NCBI RefSeq assembly: GCF_004016445.2
Contig: NZ_SADT02000005.1
Span: 186,001 to 250,000, forward strand
Direction of reading: 5' to 3'
DNA: 64,000 nt
Source of the DNA: Mesorhizobium sp. M2E.F.Ca.ET.219.01.1.1
GTDB lineage: Bacteria; Pseudomonadota; Alphaproteobacteria; Rhizobiales; Rhizobiaceae
The notes under the pieces: generated by a model
The model's database searches: none
Seen by the model: only the letters and a program-made list of their open reading frames with translations
Told to the model about the DNA's origin: nothing
Position numbers and translations under genes: made by a program
Part shown: piece after piece, positions 41,735 to 49,687 of the stretch
How the letters are laid out: every line of letters starts with the position of its first letter
How positions within the stretch are numbered: position 1 is the stretch's first letter

Positions 41735-43645
41735 ATGGCTGGTTTTTTCAAGAAGATATTTTCGTTCGGCAAGAAAGAGGTCGTCGAGGAGCGTGCCGAT
41801 GAGACCGCGCCTCTGCCGCCGATCAAATGGGATCAGCTGGACGCGCTGAAGCCGGAGGCCGATCAGGTTGCGCCCCACCCTCCCCTCGATGGGGAGGGTC
41901 GCCACGAAGTGGCGGGGCGGGGTGATAGCGCCGACGCTGGCGCCAGTCACCCCCACCTCCGAGCTGCGCTCGGGACCTCCCCCATCGAGGGGGAGGTAGA
42001 GGTCGCGCCTCAGCCTGCCCCTGAAGAGCCAAAGCCCGAGCCTGCGCCGGGCATCCCGCCTGCGCCGGAGCCCATTATCCCCGCCGAGCCGGAACCGCTG
42101 CCGCAGCCTGAGCCAGAGGAAGAGCCGCAACCGACGCCCGAGAAGCCCGAGCCGCCGTCGCCCGAGGAAGTGCCGCCGGCACAGCCCGAGCCCTTGCCCG
42201 CGCCGGCACCGGCGCCTGAACCCGCGCCGCAGGAAGTGCCCGTCCCTGAGCCGGCTCAGCCGGACATCGAGCCTTCGCGTCCGGAACCGCGGCCCGAGCC
42301 GGCGCCGGTCGAAGTGCCGACGCCGCCGAGCGAGGTTCCGGCTGAAACGCCGGCGCCCATCGAGGTTCCGCCAGCCGCGCCGCCTTCCGTCGAGCCAACC
42401 GCCGAGGCCGACGCGGAAATCGCGCCTCCCATTCGACAGCCGGTGCCCGTCGAGCCGCAACCGATCCACGCCGAGATCGCGCCTGAGCCCGAAGCCGCGC
42501 CAACGCCCCACCCTCCCCTTGATGGGGAGGGTCGCCACGAAGTGGCGGGGCGGGGTGACAGCGCCGACGCTGGCGCTAGTCACCCCCACCCCCGAGCTGT
42601 GCTCGGGACCTCCCCCATCGAGGGGGAGGTAGGGGCACCGCCGCCATCGCCCTCCGCCGGCAAGGTTACAGTCGCCAAAAAGGTCGAGCAGAAGGCCGAG
42701 CCGGTGAAAGCGCCGGAGCCGGCGCCGCGACGCTCGTGGTTCCAGCGCATGCGCGACGGGCTGGCCCGCTCCTCGCGCGAGCTCACCGGCAACATCGCCG
42801 GCGTCTTCACCAAGCGCAAGCTAGACGACGACACGCTGCAGGATCTGGAGGACGTGCTGATCCGCGCCGATCTTGGGCTGGAAACGGCGCTGCGCGTCAC
42901 CGATTCGCTCGCTTCCAGCCGCTATGGCCGCGACGTCTCCGACTCCGAGGTTCGCGCCGTGATGGCGGCCGAGGTGGAGAAGGTGCTGACGCCGGTCGCA
43001 AAACCGCTCGAGCTCGACCTCAGCCACAAGCCGCATGTCATCCTGGTCGTCGGCGTGAATGGCACCGGCAAGACCACCACCATCGGCAAATTGGCCGCCA
43101 AGCTCACCGATGGCGGCCTGAAGGTGATGCTGGCCGCCGGCGACACGTTCCGCGCCGCCGCGATCGAGCAGCTGAAAATCTGGGGCGAGCGGACGAAATC
43201 GCCCGTCATCGCCACCAAGCTCGGCGCCGACGCGGCGGGCCTCGCCTATGACGCCTTCGAGAAGGCGAAGGAGGCCGGCTCCGACGTTTTGATCATCGAC
43301 ACCGCCGGCCGGCTGCAGAACAAGACCGAGCTGATGGCCGAGCTGGAGAAGATCGTGCGCGTGCTCGGAAAGCTCGATCCGGAAGCGCCGCACACGGTGC
43401 TGCAGACAGTCGACGCCACCACCGGCCAGAATGCGCTGAACCAGGTCGAGATCTTCCGCAATGTCGCCGGCGTCAACGGCCTGGTGATGACCAAGCTGGA
43501 CGGCACGGCGCACGGCGGTATTCTGGTGGCGATCGCCGCCAAGCACCGGCTGCCTGTCTATTTCATCGGTGTCGGCGAGCAGGTCGACGACCTCGAACCA
43601 TTTTCCGCCAGCGAATTCGCCAGGGCGATCGCCGGCGTGGCGTGA
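41735..43645 (+). CDS. ftsY: Signal recognition particle receptor FtsY with two in-frame repeat insertions
   Basis: The 636-residue SRP receptor GTPase for co-translational membrane targeting. The N terminus MAGFFKKIFSFGKKEV is an amphipathic membrane anchor. Residues ~30-325 form a long acidic, Pro/Glu-rich A region, and the NG domain fills the rest: VVGVNGTGKTTTIGKLAAKL, AAGDTFRAAAIEQL, IIDTAGRLQNKTELMAEL and TKLDGTAHGGILVA. Unusually, residues ~47-88 and ~258-299 are both encoded by a 126-bp palindromic repeat, giving two nearly identical 42-residue blocks starting PHPPLDGEGRHEVAGRGDSA. The NG domain appears intact, so the protein should work. Confidence 0.96.
   Translation: MAGFFKKIFSFGKKEVVEERADETAPLPPIKWDQLDALKPEADQVAPHPPLDGEGRHEVAGRGDSADAGASHPHLRAALGTSPIEGEVEVAPQPAPEEPKPEPAPGIPPAPEPIIPAEPEPLPQPEPEEEPQPTPEKPEPPSPEEVPPAQPEPLPAPAPAPEPAPQEVPVPEPAQPDIEPSRPEPRPEPAPVEVPTPPSEVPAETPAPIEVPPAAPPSVEPTAEADAEIAPPIRQPVPVEPQPIHAEIAPEPEAAPTPHPPLDGEGRHEVAGRGDSADAGASHPHPRAVLGTSPIEGEVGAPPPSPSAGKVTVAKKVEQKAEPVKAPEPAPRRSWFQRMRDGLARSSRELTGNIAGVFTKRKLDDDTLQDLEDVLIRADLGLETALRVTDSLASSRYGRDVSDSEVRAVMAAEVEKVLTPVAKPLELDLSHKPHVILVVGVNGTGKTTTIGKLAAKLTDGGLKVMLAAGDTFRAAAIEQLKIWGERTKSPVIATKLGADAAGLAYDAFEKAKEAGSDVLIIDTAGRLQNKTELMAELEKIVRVLGKLDPEAPHTVLQTVDATTGQNALNQVEIFRNVAGVNGLVMTKLDGTAHGGILVAIAAKHRLPVYFIGVGEQVDDLEPFSASEFARAIAGVA
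41873..41998. repeat. Palindromic repeat family E, copy 1 (inside ftsY)
   Basis: A 126-bp element running from CCCCACCCTCCCC to GAGGGGGAGGTA. The 5' part has the hairpin ACCCTCCCCTCGATGGGGAG, the 3' part GACCTCCCCCATCGAGGGGG, and the two ends are also complementary. It is in frame (codon 47 onward) with no stop. It differs from copy 2 at only a handful of positions. Confidence 0.9.
42506..42631. repeat. Palindromic repeat family E, copy 2 (inside ftsY)
   Basis: The same 126-bp element, starting at codon 258 of ftsY and in the same reading phase as copy 1. It is read as PHPPLDGEGRHEVAGRGDS and so on to GTSPIEGEV. The sequence between the two copies is an unrelated Pro/Glu-rich stretch. Confidence 0.9.
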
Positions 43646-43708
43646 ACAATGGCGTGATCTTGGAAGGCCGCCTGCTTTTCGGCCAGATCATGCGCAAGAA
43701 GGACCTTT

Positions 43709-44365
43709 ATGAACATCATCGAACGCGACCCGTCCGATCCACGCCGCAAGCCGATCAACCCCGGCTTGAAGTTCCTGCTCGAACTGGGGCCAGGCCTGGT
43801 GTTCTTTTTCGTCAACATCCGCGGCGAATGGCTGGCCCAGAAATTCCCGGTGCTGACGCATCTCGGCGATCCGATTCTGATCGCCACCGCCTTCTTCATG
43901 GTCGCGACCGCGATTTCGCTCATCGTCTCCTGGCTGCTGATGCGCAGCCTGCCGCTGATGCCGCTGGTCTCAGGGGTCGTCGTGTTCGGATTCGGCGCCT
44001 TGGCGCTCTATCTGCAGGACAAGACCTTCGCCTTCATGAAGCCGACCATCATCAATTCGCTGTTCGGCATCGCCCTGCTCGGAGGGCTCGCTTTCGGCCG
44101 GTCGCTGCTCGGCTATGTCTTCGACACCGCTTTCCAGCTCGATGCCGAGGGCTGGCGCAAGCTCAGCTTCCGCTGGGGGTTGTTCTTCCTGTTCCTGGCC
44201 GTGCTCAACGAGGTCGTTTGGCGTAACTTCTCCGAGGCGACTTGGGTTTACTTTAAGTTCTGGGGCACGATCCCGATCACCTTGCTGTTCACCTTCAGCC
44301 AGATGCCGCTGATCATGCGTCATTCGCTCGAGGAAAAGCCCAAGGAAGAGAAGGCCGGGAACTAA
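43709..44365 (+). CDS. yciB: Inner-membrane septation/intracellular-septation protein A
   Basis: A 218-residue membrane protein of the YciB/IspZ family with about five to six helices. INPGLKFLLELGPGLVFFFVN, IATAFFMVATAISLIVSW, FAFMKPTIINSLFGIALLGG and FLAVLNEVVWRNFSEATWVYFK (read in parts) match the family. It is associated with septation and envelope maintenance. It follows ftsY by 63 bp on the same strand and is followed by a family C repeat right after its stop. Confidence 0.94.
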   Translation: MNIIERDPSDPRRKPINPGLKFLLELGPGLVFFFVNIRGEWLAQKFPVLTHLGDPILIATAFFMVATAISLIVSWLLMRSLPLMPLVSGVVVFGFGALALYLQDKTFAFMKPTIINSLFGIALLGGLAFGRSLLGYVFDTAFQLDAEGWRKLSFRWGLFFLFLAVLNEVVWRNFSEATWVYFKFWGTIPITLLFTFSQMPLIMRHSLEEKPKEEKAGN

Positions 44366-44420
44366 AGCAATTCCAGGAAAAGTGTGACGCGGTTTTCCGT
44401 CCGGAATTGCGCCAGAATAA
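44366..44420. repeat. Repeat family C, copy 3
   Basis: GCAATTCCAGGAAAAGTGTG then TTTTCCGTCCGGAATTGCG, starting one base after the yciB TAA. The A-rich tail differs (CCAGAATAAGAAG) and leads into the Shine-Dalgarno of the next gene. Confidence 0.85.
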
Positions 44421-44433
44421 GAAGGGGGGCGAC

Positions 44434-45054
44434 ATGGAATTCCTCACCACGCGTGACGAGCTGAGGACGATCTACAAGACGCCCCGGCCGACTGACGGCC
44501 CGATCCGCAAGGAACTCAAAGCCCTCGACGGCCATTGCCGCTCCTTCATCGGCAAGAGCCCCTTCGTGCTGATCGGCTCCTCCGACGGCGCCGGCAATGC
44601 CGACGTGACGCCCAAGGGCGACAAGCCCGGCTTCACCGCCATCCTCGATAACAACACCATCGCCATCCCCGACCGCCCCGGCAACAACCGGCTGGACACG
44701 CTGGAAAACATCATCCGCAACCCGTCGGTCGGGCTGCTCTTCCTGATCCCCGGCATGAACGAGACGCTGCGCGTCAATGGCGATGCCCGCATCACCGTCG
44801 ACCCTACCTTGCGCGAACGCCTTGCCGTCGACGGCAAGGAACCGCAGAGTGTGATCGTGGTGACGGTCAAGGCCGCCTACATGCACTGCGCCAAGGCCTT
44901 CATGCGTTCCGACCTCTGGAAGCCGGAGACCTGGTACGACCGTGCCACTTTGCCGACGCTCGGCCAGATCATCCGCGACCAGCTGGCACTTAGCGAAAGC
45001 GCCGGCGAGATCGACCGCGAGCTGGACGACGATTACCGCCAGACCATGTGGTAG
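44434..45054 (+). CDS. Pyridoxamine 5'-phosphate oxidase family flavoprotein
   Basis: A 206-residue protein with the split-barrel FMN-binding fold. FIGKSPFVLIGSSDGAGNADVTPKGDKPGF and IAIPDRPGNNRLDTLENIIRNPSVGLLFLIPG (read in parts) are hallmarks of the MSMEG_1061-type subfamily, whose substrates are mostly unknown. AAGGGGGGC precedes ATG 44434. The next gene on the strand is a flavin reductase, 37 bp away, suggesting a two-gene flavoprotein unit. Confidence 0.87.
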   Translation: MEFLTTRDELRTIYKTPRPTDGPIRKELKALDGHCRSFIGKSPFVLIGSSDGAGNADVTPKGDKPGFTAILDNNTIAIPDRPGNNRLDTLENIIRNPSVGLLFLIPGMNETLRVNGDARITVDPTLRERLAVDGKEPQSVIVVTVKAAYMHCAKAFMRSDLWKPETWYDRATLPTLGQIIRDQLALSESAGEIDRELDDDYRQTMW

Positions 45055-45091
45055 GCTTGCCTGACGACTCACTCTTCGTCCGGCCCTCCCC

Positions 45092-45622
45092 TTGATCGAG
45101 ATCATCGCCATATCGGGCAGCCTGCGCGCCGCCTCGACCAACTCGGCCCTGCTGGCGGCACTGGCCGCCAATGCCCCCGACGACTGTCGCGTCCAGGTCT
45201 ATGACGGGCTCGGCCGGCTGCCGATCTTCAATCCCGACGACGAGGGCGAGCGCACGCCGCCGCAAGCGGCGCGCCTGATCGAGATGATCACCCGCGCCGA
45301 CGGCGTCATCGTCTCCTGCCCGGAATATGCGCATGGCGTGCCCGGCGGCATGAAGAACGCGCTGGACTGGCTGGTGTCGCGCGACGCCGCCGTGGGCAAG
45401 CCGGCGATGCTAATCCATGCCTCGCCCCGCTCGCTCTATGCGCGCGCGGCGCTCGCCGAGGTGATGCGGACAATGTCGTTCGCGCTGTATGAGGAAGCGC
45501 TGGAGATCGCGCTGCTTGGCAAGAAGCCTGCTGAGGTGGAGGTAATCCTGGCGCAGGGTGCGAACCGGCGGGCGATGCGCGGAGCGATCGAGGCTTTCTC
45601 CGGGTTCATTCGATCAAAGTGA
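45092..45622 (+). CDS. NADPH-dependent FMN reductase
   Basis: A 176-residue flavodoxin-like reductase. IEIIAISGSLRAASTNSALL is the FMN phosphate-binding loop, and VSCPEYAHGVPGGMKNALDWL is the isoalloxazine-contacting motif of the NAD(P)H-dependent FMN reductase family (chromate/azo-reductase group). The start is a TTG at 45092; no better ATG is available. It may supply reduced FMN to, or act with, the preceding flavoprotein. Confidence 0.9.
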   Translation: MIEIIAISGSLRAASTNSALLAALAANAPDDCRVQVYDGLGRLPIFNPDDEGERTPPQAARLIEMITRADGVIVSCPEYAHGVPGGMKNALDWLVSRDAAVGKPAMLIHASPRSLYARAALAEVMRTMSFALYEEALEIALLGKKPAEVEVILAQGANRRAMRGAIEAFSGFIRSK

Positions 45623-45652
45623 GCGCTAACCAGCTTCGCTTGCGATCCTTCG

Positions 45653-45810
45653 CGCCTCCCTCTGCCCTGCCGGGCATCTCCCCCACAAGGGGGGAGATTG
45701 GCAGTTTCCGCGCTGGCGCGCTTCCTGCAACGTCGCCGATTGGCGAAAGCCGAGGCGACATCTGATCTCCCCCCTTGTGGGGGAGATGTCCGGCAGGACA
45801 GAGGGGGGCG
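45653..45810. repeat. Palindromic repeat family A, copy 5
   Basis: CTGCCCTGCCGGGCATCTCC faces GGAGATGTCCGGCAGGACAG, with the centre CGCCGATTGGCGAAAGCCG. It lies between the convergent FMN reductase and tautomerase genes. Confidence 0.85.
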
Positions 45811-45858
45811 CTGTCCCGCCGACCTCTCGCAACTTCCGGCTGCGGCGTGCGGCGGCGG

Positions 45859-46065
45859 CTACCCCTTCCGCAATGTCTCGACATCGGTCTTGCCGACATA
45901 CCAGTCGCGGGCGTTGACCTCCTCGAACACCACCCAGACATCGTTGTTGCTAAGCCCGGTGGCCTCCATGATGGCCGACGTCACCTTCCTGGCGATGTCA
46001 GCCTTCTTGCCGGCCGGATCGGCGGCGATCACTTCCTTGACGATGCGGATGTTGACGAATGGCAT
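45859..46065 (-). CDS. 4-oxalocrotonate tautomerase family protein
   Basis: A 68-residue tautomerase. After removal of Met, Pro-1 (MPFVNIRIVKEVIAADPAGK) would be the catalytic base, and KKADIARKVTSAIMEATGL with VWVVFEEVNARDWYVG fits the family. Small homo-oligomer expected; the substrate is unknown. GGGGAGGA lies seven bases before ATG 46065. A longer frame to 46380 overlaps the SMP-30 gene and is rejected. Confidence 0.88.
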   Translation of the reverse strand: MPFVNIRIVKEVIAADPAGKKADIARKVTSAIMEATGLSNNDVWVVFEEVNARDWYVGKTDVETLRKG

Positions 46066-46220
46066 GATGTCCTCCCCTTGGGTTCTGCCGGTTGACGTCA
46101 GGCGACGGTTTCGCAATTCGCTCCGGCAAAGCGGATGGCGGTGGTTGCGGGAACCGCAGCGCAGCCGGCGCTGCGGGGATGCGCAGGCCAGCAAGGGCCA
46201 GAGAAGCGCCTTGAAGAGCT

Positions 46221-47141
46221 TCAATATGTCTTGGCCCCGTTCACCATCAGCCGCACCATATAGAGCGAGGTGGTGCCGGCGATGTAGAGGCAGTTGAGCT
46301 TGTTGCCGCCGAACACGCAGTTGGCGGTCACCTCCGGCACCTTGACCTTGCCGATCAGCGTGCCGTCCGGGTCGTAGCAATGGATGCCGTCGGCAGCACT
46401 TGTCCAGATGCGCCCGTCGGCATCGAGCCGGAACCCGTCGAACAGGCCGGCGGTGCAGTCGGCGAACACCTTGCCGCCGGAAACCTTCTTGCCGTGCTTG
46501 CCGACATTGAAGACACGTATGTGCGCGGGGTTCTTCTCGCCATGCGTGCGGCCGGTGTCGGCGACATAGATCAGGCTTTCGTCCAGTGAGAAGGCGAGCC
46601 CGTTCGGCCGCACCATGTCGGTGATGACGGCCTCGATATCGCCCGTGTCCGGATCGACGCGATAGACGTTGCAGTTGCCGATCTCGCTCTCGGCCTTGTC
46701 ACCCTCATAGTCGGTGTCGATGCCGTAGCTCGGATCGGTGAACCAGATCGAGCCGTCGGAACGCACCACCACGTCGTTGGGCGAGTTCAGCCGCTTGCCT
46801 TTCCATTTGTCGGCGATGGTGGTGACCGAGCCGTCGAATTCGGTGCGGCTGACGCGGCGGCCGGAATGCTCGCAGGTCACCAGCCGGCCCTGCCGGTCGA
46901 CCGTGTTGCCGTTAGAATTGCCGGACGGCTGCCGGAACACGCTGACGCTGCCGTCGGTCTCGTCATAGCGCAGCATGCGGTTGTTCGGGATGTCGGACCA
47001 GACGACATAGCGGCCGGCCGCGAACCAGGCCGGTCCTTCCGCCCAGCGGCATCCGGTGAACAGCTTTTCCACCTGCGCGCTGCCGTTGAACAGGCGCGCG
47101 AAGCGCGGATCGAGAATTTCGTAATAGTCAGCGGCCGCCAT
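46221..47141 (-). CDS. SMP-30/gluconolactonase family protein
   Basis: A 306-residue six-bladed beta-propeller of the SMP-30/regucalcin/gluconolactonase family. The segments GCRWAEGPAWFAAGRYVVWSD, LNSPNDVVVRSDGSIWFTDP, DMVRPNGLAFSLDESLIYVA and CVFGGNKLNCLYIAGTTSLY carry the conserved Glu, Asn and Asp metal ligands. It probably hydrolyses a sugar lactone. ATG 47141 follows GGAGGAAACGC; the longer frame to 47261 is not needed. Confidence 0.93.
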   Translation of the reverse strand: MAAADYYEILDPRFARLFNGSAQVEKLFTGCRWAEGPAWFAAGRYVVWSDIPNNRMLRYDETDGSVSVFRQPSGNSNGNTVDRQGRLVTCEHSGRRVSRTEFDGSVTTIADKWKGKRLNSPNDVVVRSDGSIWFTDPSYGIDTDYEGDKAESEIGNCNVYRVDPDTGDIEAVITDMVRPNGLAFSLDESLIYVADTGRTHGEKNPAHIRVFNVGKHGKKVSGGKVFADCTAGLFDGFRLDADGRIWTSAADGIHCYDPDGTLIGKVKVPEVTANCVFGGNKLNCLYIAGTTSLYMVRLMVNGAKTY

Positions 47142-47318
47142 GCGTTTCCTCCCGGCATCAGGTGACGGGCGGATCAAGCCAGCCCGCAGCCATTCTGGCA
47201 AGACGGCAGGCCTGTAATTTGTATGACAAAACGGATGAGAAACGCGTGAAGCGCGCGCCACAGGCCGCCATGCAGGATGCAGGGACCCGTTAGCCCGCGG
47301 TTAACCGGCTATGCGCTG

Positions 47319-47363
47319 GTTGCAATGGTGCATTGCAACATCTTTCTTTTGCAACGCACCATT
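47319..47363. promoter_or_regulatory. Nested inverted repeats upstream of the DUF1127 gene
   Basis: GTTGCAAT and ATTGCAAC (47319-47339) are perfect inverted octamers with a five-base spacer. Overlapping this, AATGGTGCATTGCAA (47324-47338) is inverted against TTGCAACGCACCATT (47349-47363) with one mismatch. They could form two alternative hairpins or a pair of operator sites. No known factor is assigned. Confidence 0.6.
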
Positions 47364-47434
47364 CCTATGTCATGCTCGCAATCGTCAGGGAGGAACAACC
47401 GGCCGCACCAGTGCGGCATGAAAGGAACCCTGTC

Positions 47435-47599
47435 ATGTTCGACAATCTTGTCTCCCGCGCTCGCGCCAGCATCGCCAAGCGCCGCCAGTACAACCGCCTC
47501 GTCGCCGAAATCGAGAACCTGTCCGGGCGCGATCTCGCCGATCTGCGCGCCGACCGGTCGGAAATGCTCTACCAGATCCGCAAGCAGATTTACGGCTGA
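47435..47599 (+). CDS. DUF1127 small protein
   Basis: A 54-residue basic protein. ARASIAKRRQYNRLVAEIEN followed by LSGRDLADLRADRSEM (start LSGRDLADL) is the YjiS/DUF1127 pattern: an Arg-rich helix and the L(S/D)xRxLxDxG-like helix. Such proteins bind RNA and affect carbon and phosphate metabolism in some alphaproteobacteria. AAAGGAA precedes ATG 47435. The upstream inverted repeats suggest tight regulation. Confidence 0.88.
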   Translation: MFDNLVSRARASIAKRRQYNRLVAEIENLSGRDLADLRADRSEMLYQIRKQIYG

Positions 47600-47611
47600 G
47601 CTGCCACGCCT

Positions 47612-47790
47612 CGTCATCCTCGGGCTTGACCCGAGGATCCATGCCGTGACTTGCGAGCGCAGCAGCGGTGCAGACACACGCGCCAACAAGCGCCAATTCT
47701 GGACCGCGGTGTTCTACGATCAGCGTCACGGAATGGATTCTAGGGTCTGCGCTGCGTCGCTTCGCTCCTTGCTTCGCCCTAGAATGACGA
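47612..47790. repeat. Palindromic repeat family B, copy 4
   Basis: CGTCATCCTCGGGCTTGACC starts it and CGCCCTAGAATGACGACG ends it; the core GATCCATGCCGTGACTTGCG faces AGCGTCACGGAATGGATTC. It lies between the convergent DUF1127 and ccmG genes. Confidence 0.85.
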
Positions 47791-47818
47791 CGTTAAAGGG
47801 CCTCAGCCCAGCGCCATG

Positions 47819-48397
47819 TCAACCCGGCGCCGACAGCGCTTTCTCGATCTGCGGCAACAGCAAAGCCCTCACGGAGTCGGGCGTCAGCGGCCCGACATGC
47901 TTGTAGGCGATCTTGCCGTCCTTGCCGACGACGAAGGTTTCCGGCACGCCATAGACTCCCCAGTCGATCGCCGCGCGTCCGGCCGGATCGACGCCGATCG
48001 CCTGGTACGGATTGCCGAGTTCGCCGAGGAAGCGGCGGGCATTCTCCGGCTGGTCCTTGTAATTCAGCGCCGCAAGCGTGAAGCGCTTGTCCTGCGACAA
48101 TCCTAGCAGCACCGGATGCTCTTCGCGGCACGGCGCGCACCAGGACGCGAACACATTGACCAGCGTCACCCTGCCGGCAAAGCTTTTGGACTCGAGCCCC
48201 GGCAGGTTCATCCCTTCCAGCGGCGGCAGGCTGGTCTGCGGCGCCGGCAGGCCGATCAGCGCCGAGGGGATTTCGGAAGTGTCGCGGCCCGACAGAAGCT
48301 GCGACAGGAACAACCCCGCCAGCCCCAAAAATACCAGAAGCGGCAAAAGTACGAACAGGCGGCGGCGCGGCGCCGGAGCTTCGGTTTCGTTACTCAC
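47819..48397 (-). CDS. ccmG: Cytochrome c biogenesis thioredoxin CcmG/DsbE
   Basis: A 192-residue periplasmic thioredoxin anchored by one N-terminal helix (LFVLLPLLVFLGLAGLFLSQ, residues ~14-34). It reduces apocytochrome c cysteines before haem attachment. The active-site motif is FASWCAPCREEHPVL, and GVYGVPETFVVGKDG is the cis-Pro region. The GTG start at 48397 overlaps the ccmD stop in GTGA. It is the last gene of the ccm cluster. Confidence 0.94.
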   Translation of the reverse strand: MSNETEAPAPRRRLFVLLPLLVFLGLAGLFLSQLLSGRDTSEIPSALIGLPAPQTSLPPLEGMNLPGLESKSFAGRVTLVNVFASWCAPCREEHPVLLGLSQDKRFTLAALNYKDQPENARRFLGELGNPYQAIGVDPAGRAAIDWGVYGVPETFVVGKDGKIAYKHVGPLTPDSVRALLLPQIEKALSAPG

Positions 48398-48567
48398 GAT
48401 TTTGCCGCCCCGGATTTGTCGGAACGCCTGCGCACACCGGCTGCTTCCAGCGCCGCGAGCTCGCGCTTGCGCGCCCGCTGGTCGAGTAGGATCCAGCCGA
48501 TCAGCACGGCGAGCACGATCGCCGTGATGGCATAGGCGGCGGTGACGAAGAGGGCGTGCGCGCTCAC
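48394..48567 (-). CDS. ccmD: Haem exporter protein CcmD
   Basis: A 57-residue membrane protein. HALFVTAAYAITAIVLAVLI begins the single helix, followed by GWILLDQRARKRELAALEAA, the charged CcmD tail with the conserved Tyr and DxRxxKRELAALE pattern. In other bacteria CcmD stabilises the CcmABC-CcmE complex. It starts with GTG 48567. It was found by translating the gap upstream of ccmG and is coupled to ccmG by a four-base overlap. ccmC should precede it but is absent. Confidence 0.9.
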   Translation of the reverse strand: MSAHALFVTAAYAITAIVLAVLIGWILLDQRARKRELAALEAAGVRRRSDKSGAAKS

Positions 48568-48687
48568 CGCGACCGCTCCCTGCTCCTGGCCATGTCAACC
48601 GTTCCGATCATAGCTTTCCATAACCTCGCACCAGCCGGTCCGCAATTCGCCGCGGTGCCGCAGTGAGGAAACGTCTTCGTCGCCCCC

Positions 48688-48829
48688 GGGTCTGTTGAGA
48701 TTCAGGTCAGGCCGAGCCGAAAATGGTGGCTTCCGAGAACCGGAGCGGAGCGTACTTCAGGTACGTGAGCACCGGAAGCGCAGGAAGCCGCCATTTGCAG
48801 GCCGGCCTCACCTGAATCTCAACAGACCC
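48688..48829. repeat. Palindromic repeat family D, copy 2 (between ccmB and ccmD)
   Basis: A 142-bp element with ends GGGTCTGTTGAGATTCAGGT and ACCTGAATCTCAACAGACCC, a perfect 20-bp inverted pair. The interior is near-identical to copy 1 at 36703. It directly abuts the ccmB TAG stop and occupies about half of the 261-bp space in which ccmC is expected. Confidence 0.9.
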
Positions 48830-49494
48830 TAATCCGTCCCATGCCGCAATGCGAGCGCCGCCGCCAGCGGCCCGACCACGGCAAGAAACAGCGTCAGCGC
48901 GGCAAGAATGAGGAAGGGCTGCAGGAACGGCGCCGGATCGGCGACGGCGCCATAGCTTGCCGAAACGCCGAAGATCAGCACCGGGATGGTGAGCGGCAGC
49001 ACCAGCACCGAGATAAGCAGCCCACCGCGCGGCAGCGCCACGGCCACCGCCGCACCCGCGGCGCCGATGAAGGTGATGGCCGGCGTGCCGATAAGGAGCG
49101 TCAGCGCCGTGGCGCCGATCCCCAGCGGCGCCATATTCATGAACAGGCCGAGCAGAGGCGCCGCGACCACCAGCGGCAGCACGCTGCCCGTCCAATGCGC
49201 CAGGCATTTCGTCAGCACCGTCAGCGCCAGCATGTGACGGTCGCCGTTGAGCACCAGGAGGTCGAGCGAGCCGTCCTCGCGGTCGGCCTGGAACAGCCGG
49301 TCTAGGCCGAGCAGGCAGGCAAGCAGGGCCGCGATCCACAGGATCGCCGGGCCGATGCGCGACAGAAGGCTGAGGTCGGGTCCGACGCCGAACGGGATGG
49401 TGACGATGACGGCGAGGAAGAAGATGACGCCGACCAGCGCCCCGCCGCCGGCGCGAATGGAGAGGCGGATGTCGCGGAGGAAGAGGGCTAGCAT
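48829..49494 (-). CDS. ccmB: Haem exporter protein CcmB
   Basis: A 221-residue membrane protein with six helices, the permease part of the CcmAB transporter in cytochrome c maturation. MLALFLRDIRLSIRAGGGAL, FFLAVIVTIPFGVGPDLSLL and LLVLNGDRHMLALTVLTKCL are typical. ATG 49494 is chosen; the open frame further upstream comes from repeat A copy 6. The C terminus is complete, ending at the border of repeat D. Confidence 0.95.
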   Translation of the reverse strand: MLALFLRDIRLSIRAGGGALVGVIFFLAVIVTIPFGVGPDLSLLSRIGPAILWIAALLACLLGLDRLFQADREDGSLDLLVLNGDRHMLALTVLTKCLAHWTGSVLPLVVAAPLLGLFMNMAPLGIGATALTLLIGTPAITFIGAAGAAVAVALPRGGLLISVLVLPLTIPVLIFGVSASYGAVADPAPFLQPFLILAALTLFLAVVGPLAAALALRHGTD

Positions 49495-49517
49495 GGTTTG
49501 AGATGCCTGCGCCCAGG

Positions 49518-49674
49518 CCCCCCTCTCTGGCCTGCCGGCCATCTCCCCCTCAAGGGGGGAGAATGGATGTCACCGCGGCCTTCGCCAATCTTCAACGTAG
49601 AGAGGTTGGCGGGGCGCCCGAACTGCCGATCTCCCCCCTTGAGGGGGAGATGCCCGGCAGGGCAGAGAGGGGGG
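49518..49674. repeat. Palindromic repeat family A, copy 6 (between ccmA and ccmB)
   Basis: CTGGCCTGCCGGCCATCTCC faces GGAGATGCCCGGCAGGGCAG; the centre contains TTCGCCAATCTTCAACG. It fills the 190-bp gap between ccmA and ccmB, which in many genomes abut or overlap. Confidence 0.85.
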
Positions 49675-49687
49675 CTTGGCGCAAACA

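Noticed and set aside
48568..48687. Remnant of ccmC between repeat D and ccmD
   Set aside because: Frames read on the minus strand give no WWD-type or other CcmC-like residues; a short frame ending MARSRERSR before ccmD is too short to judge.
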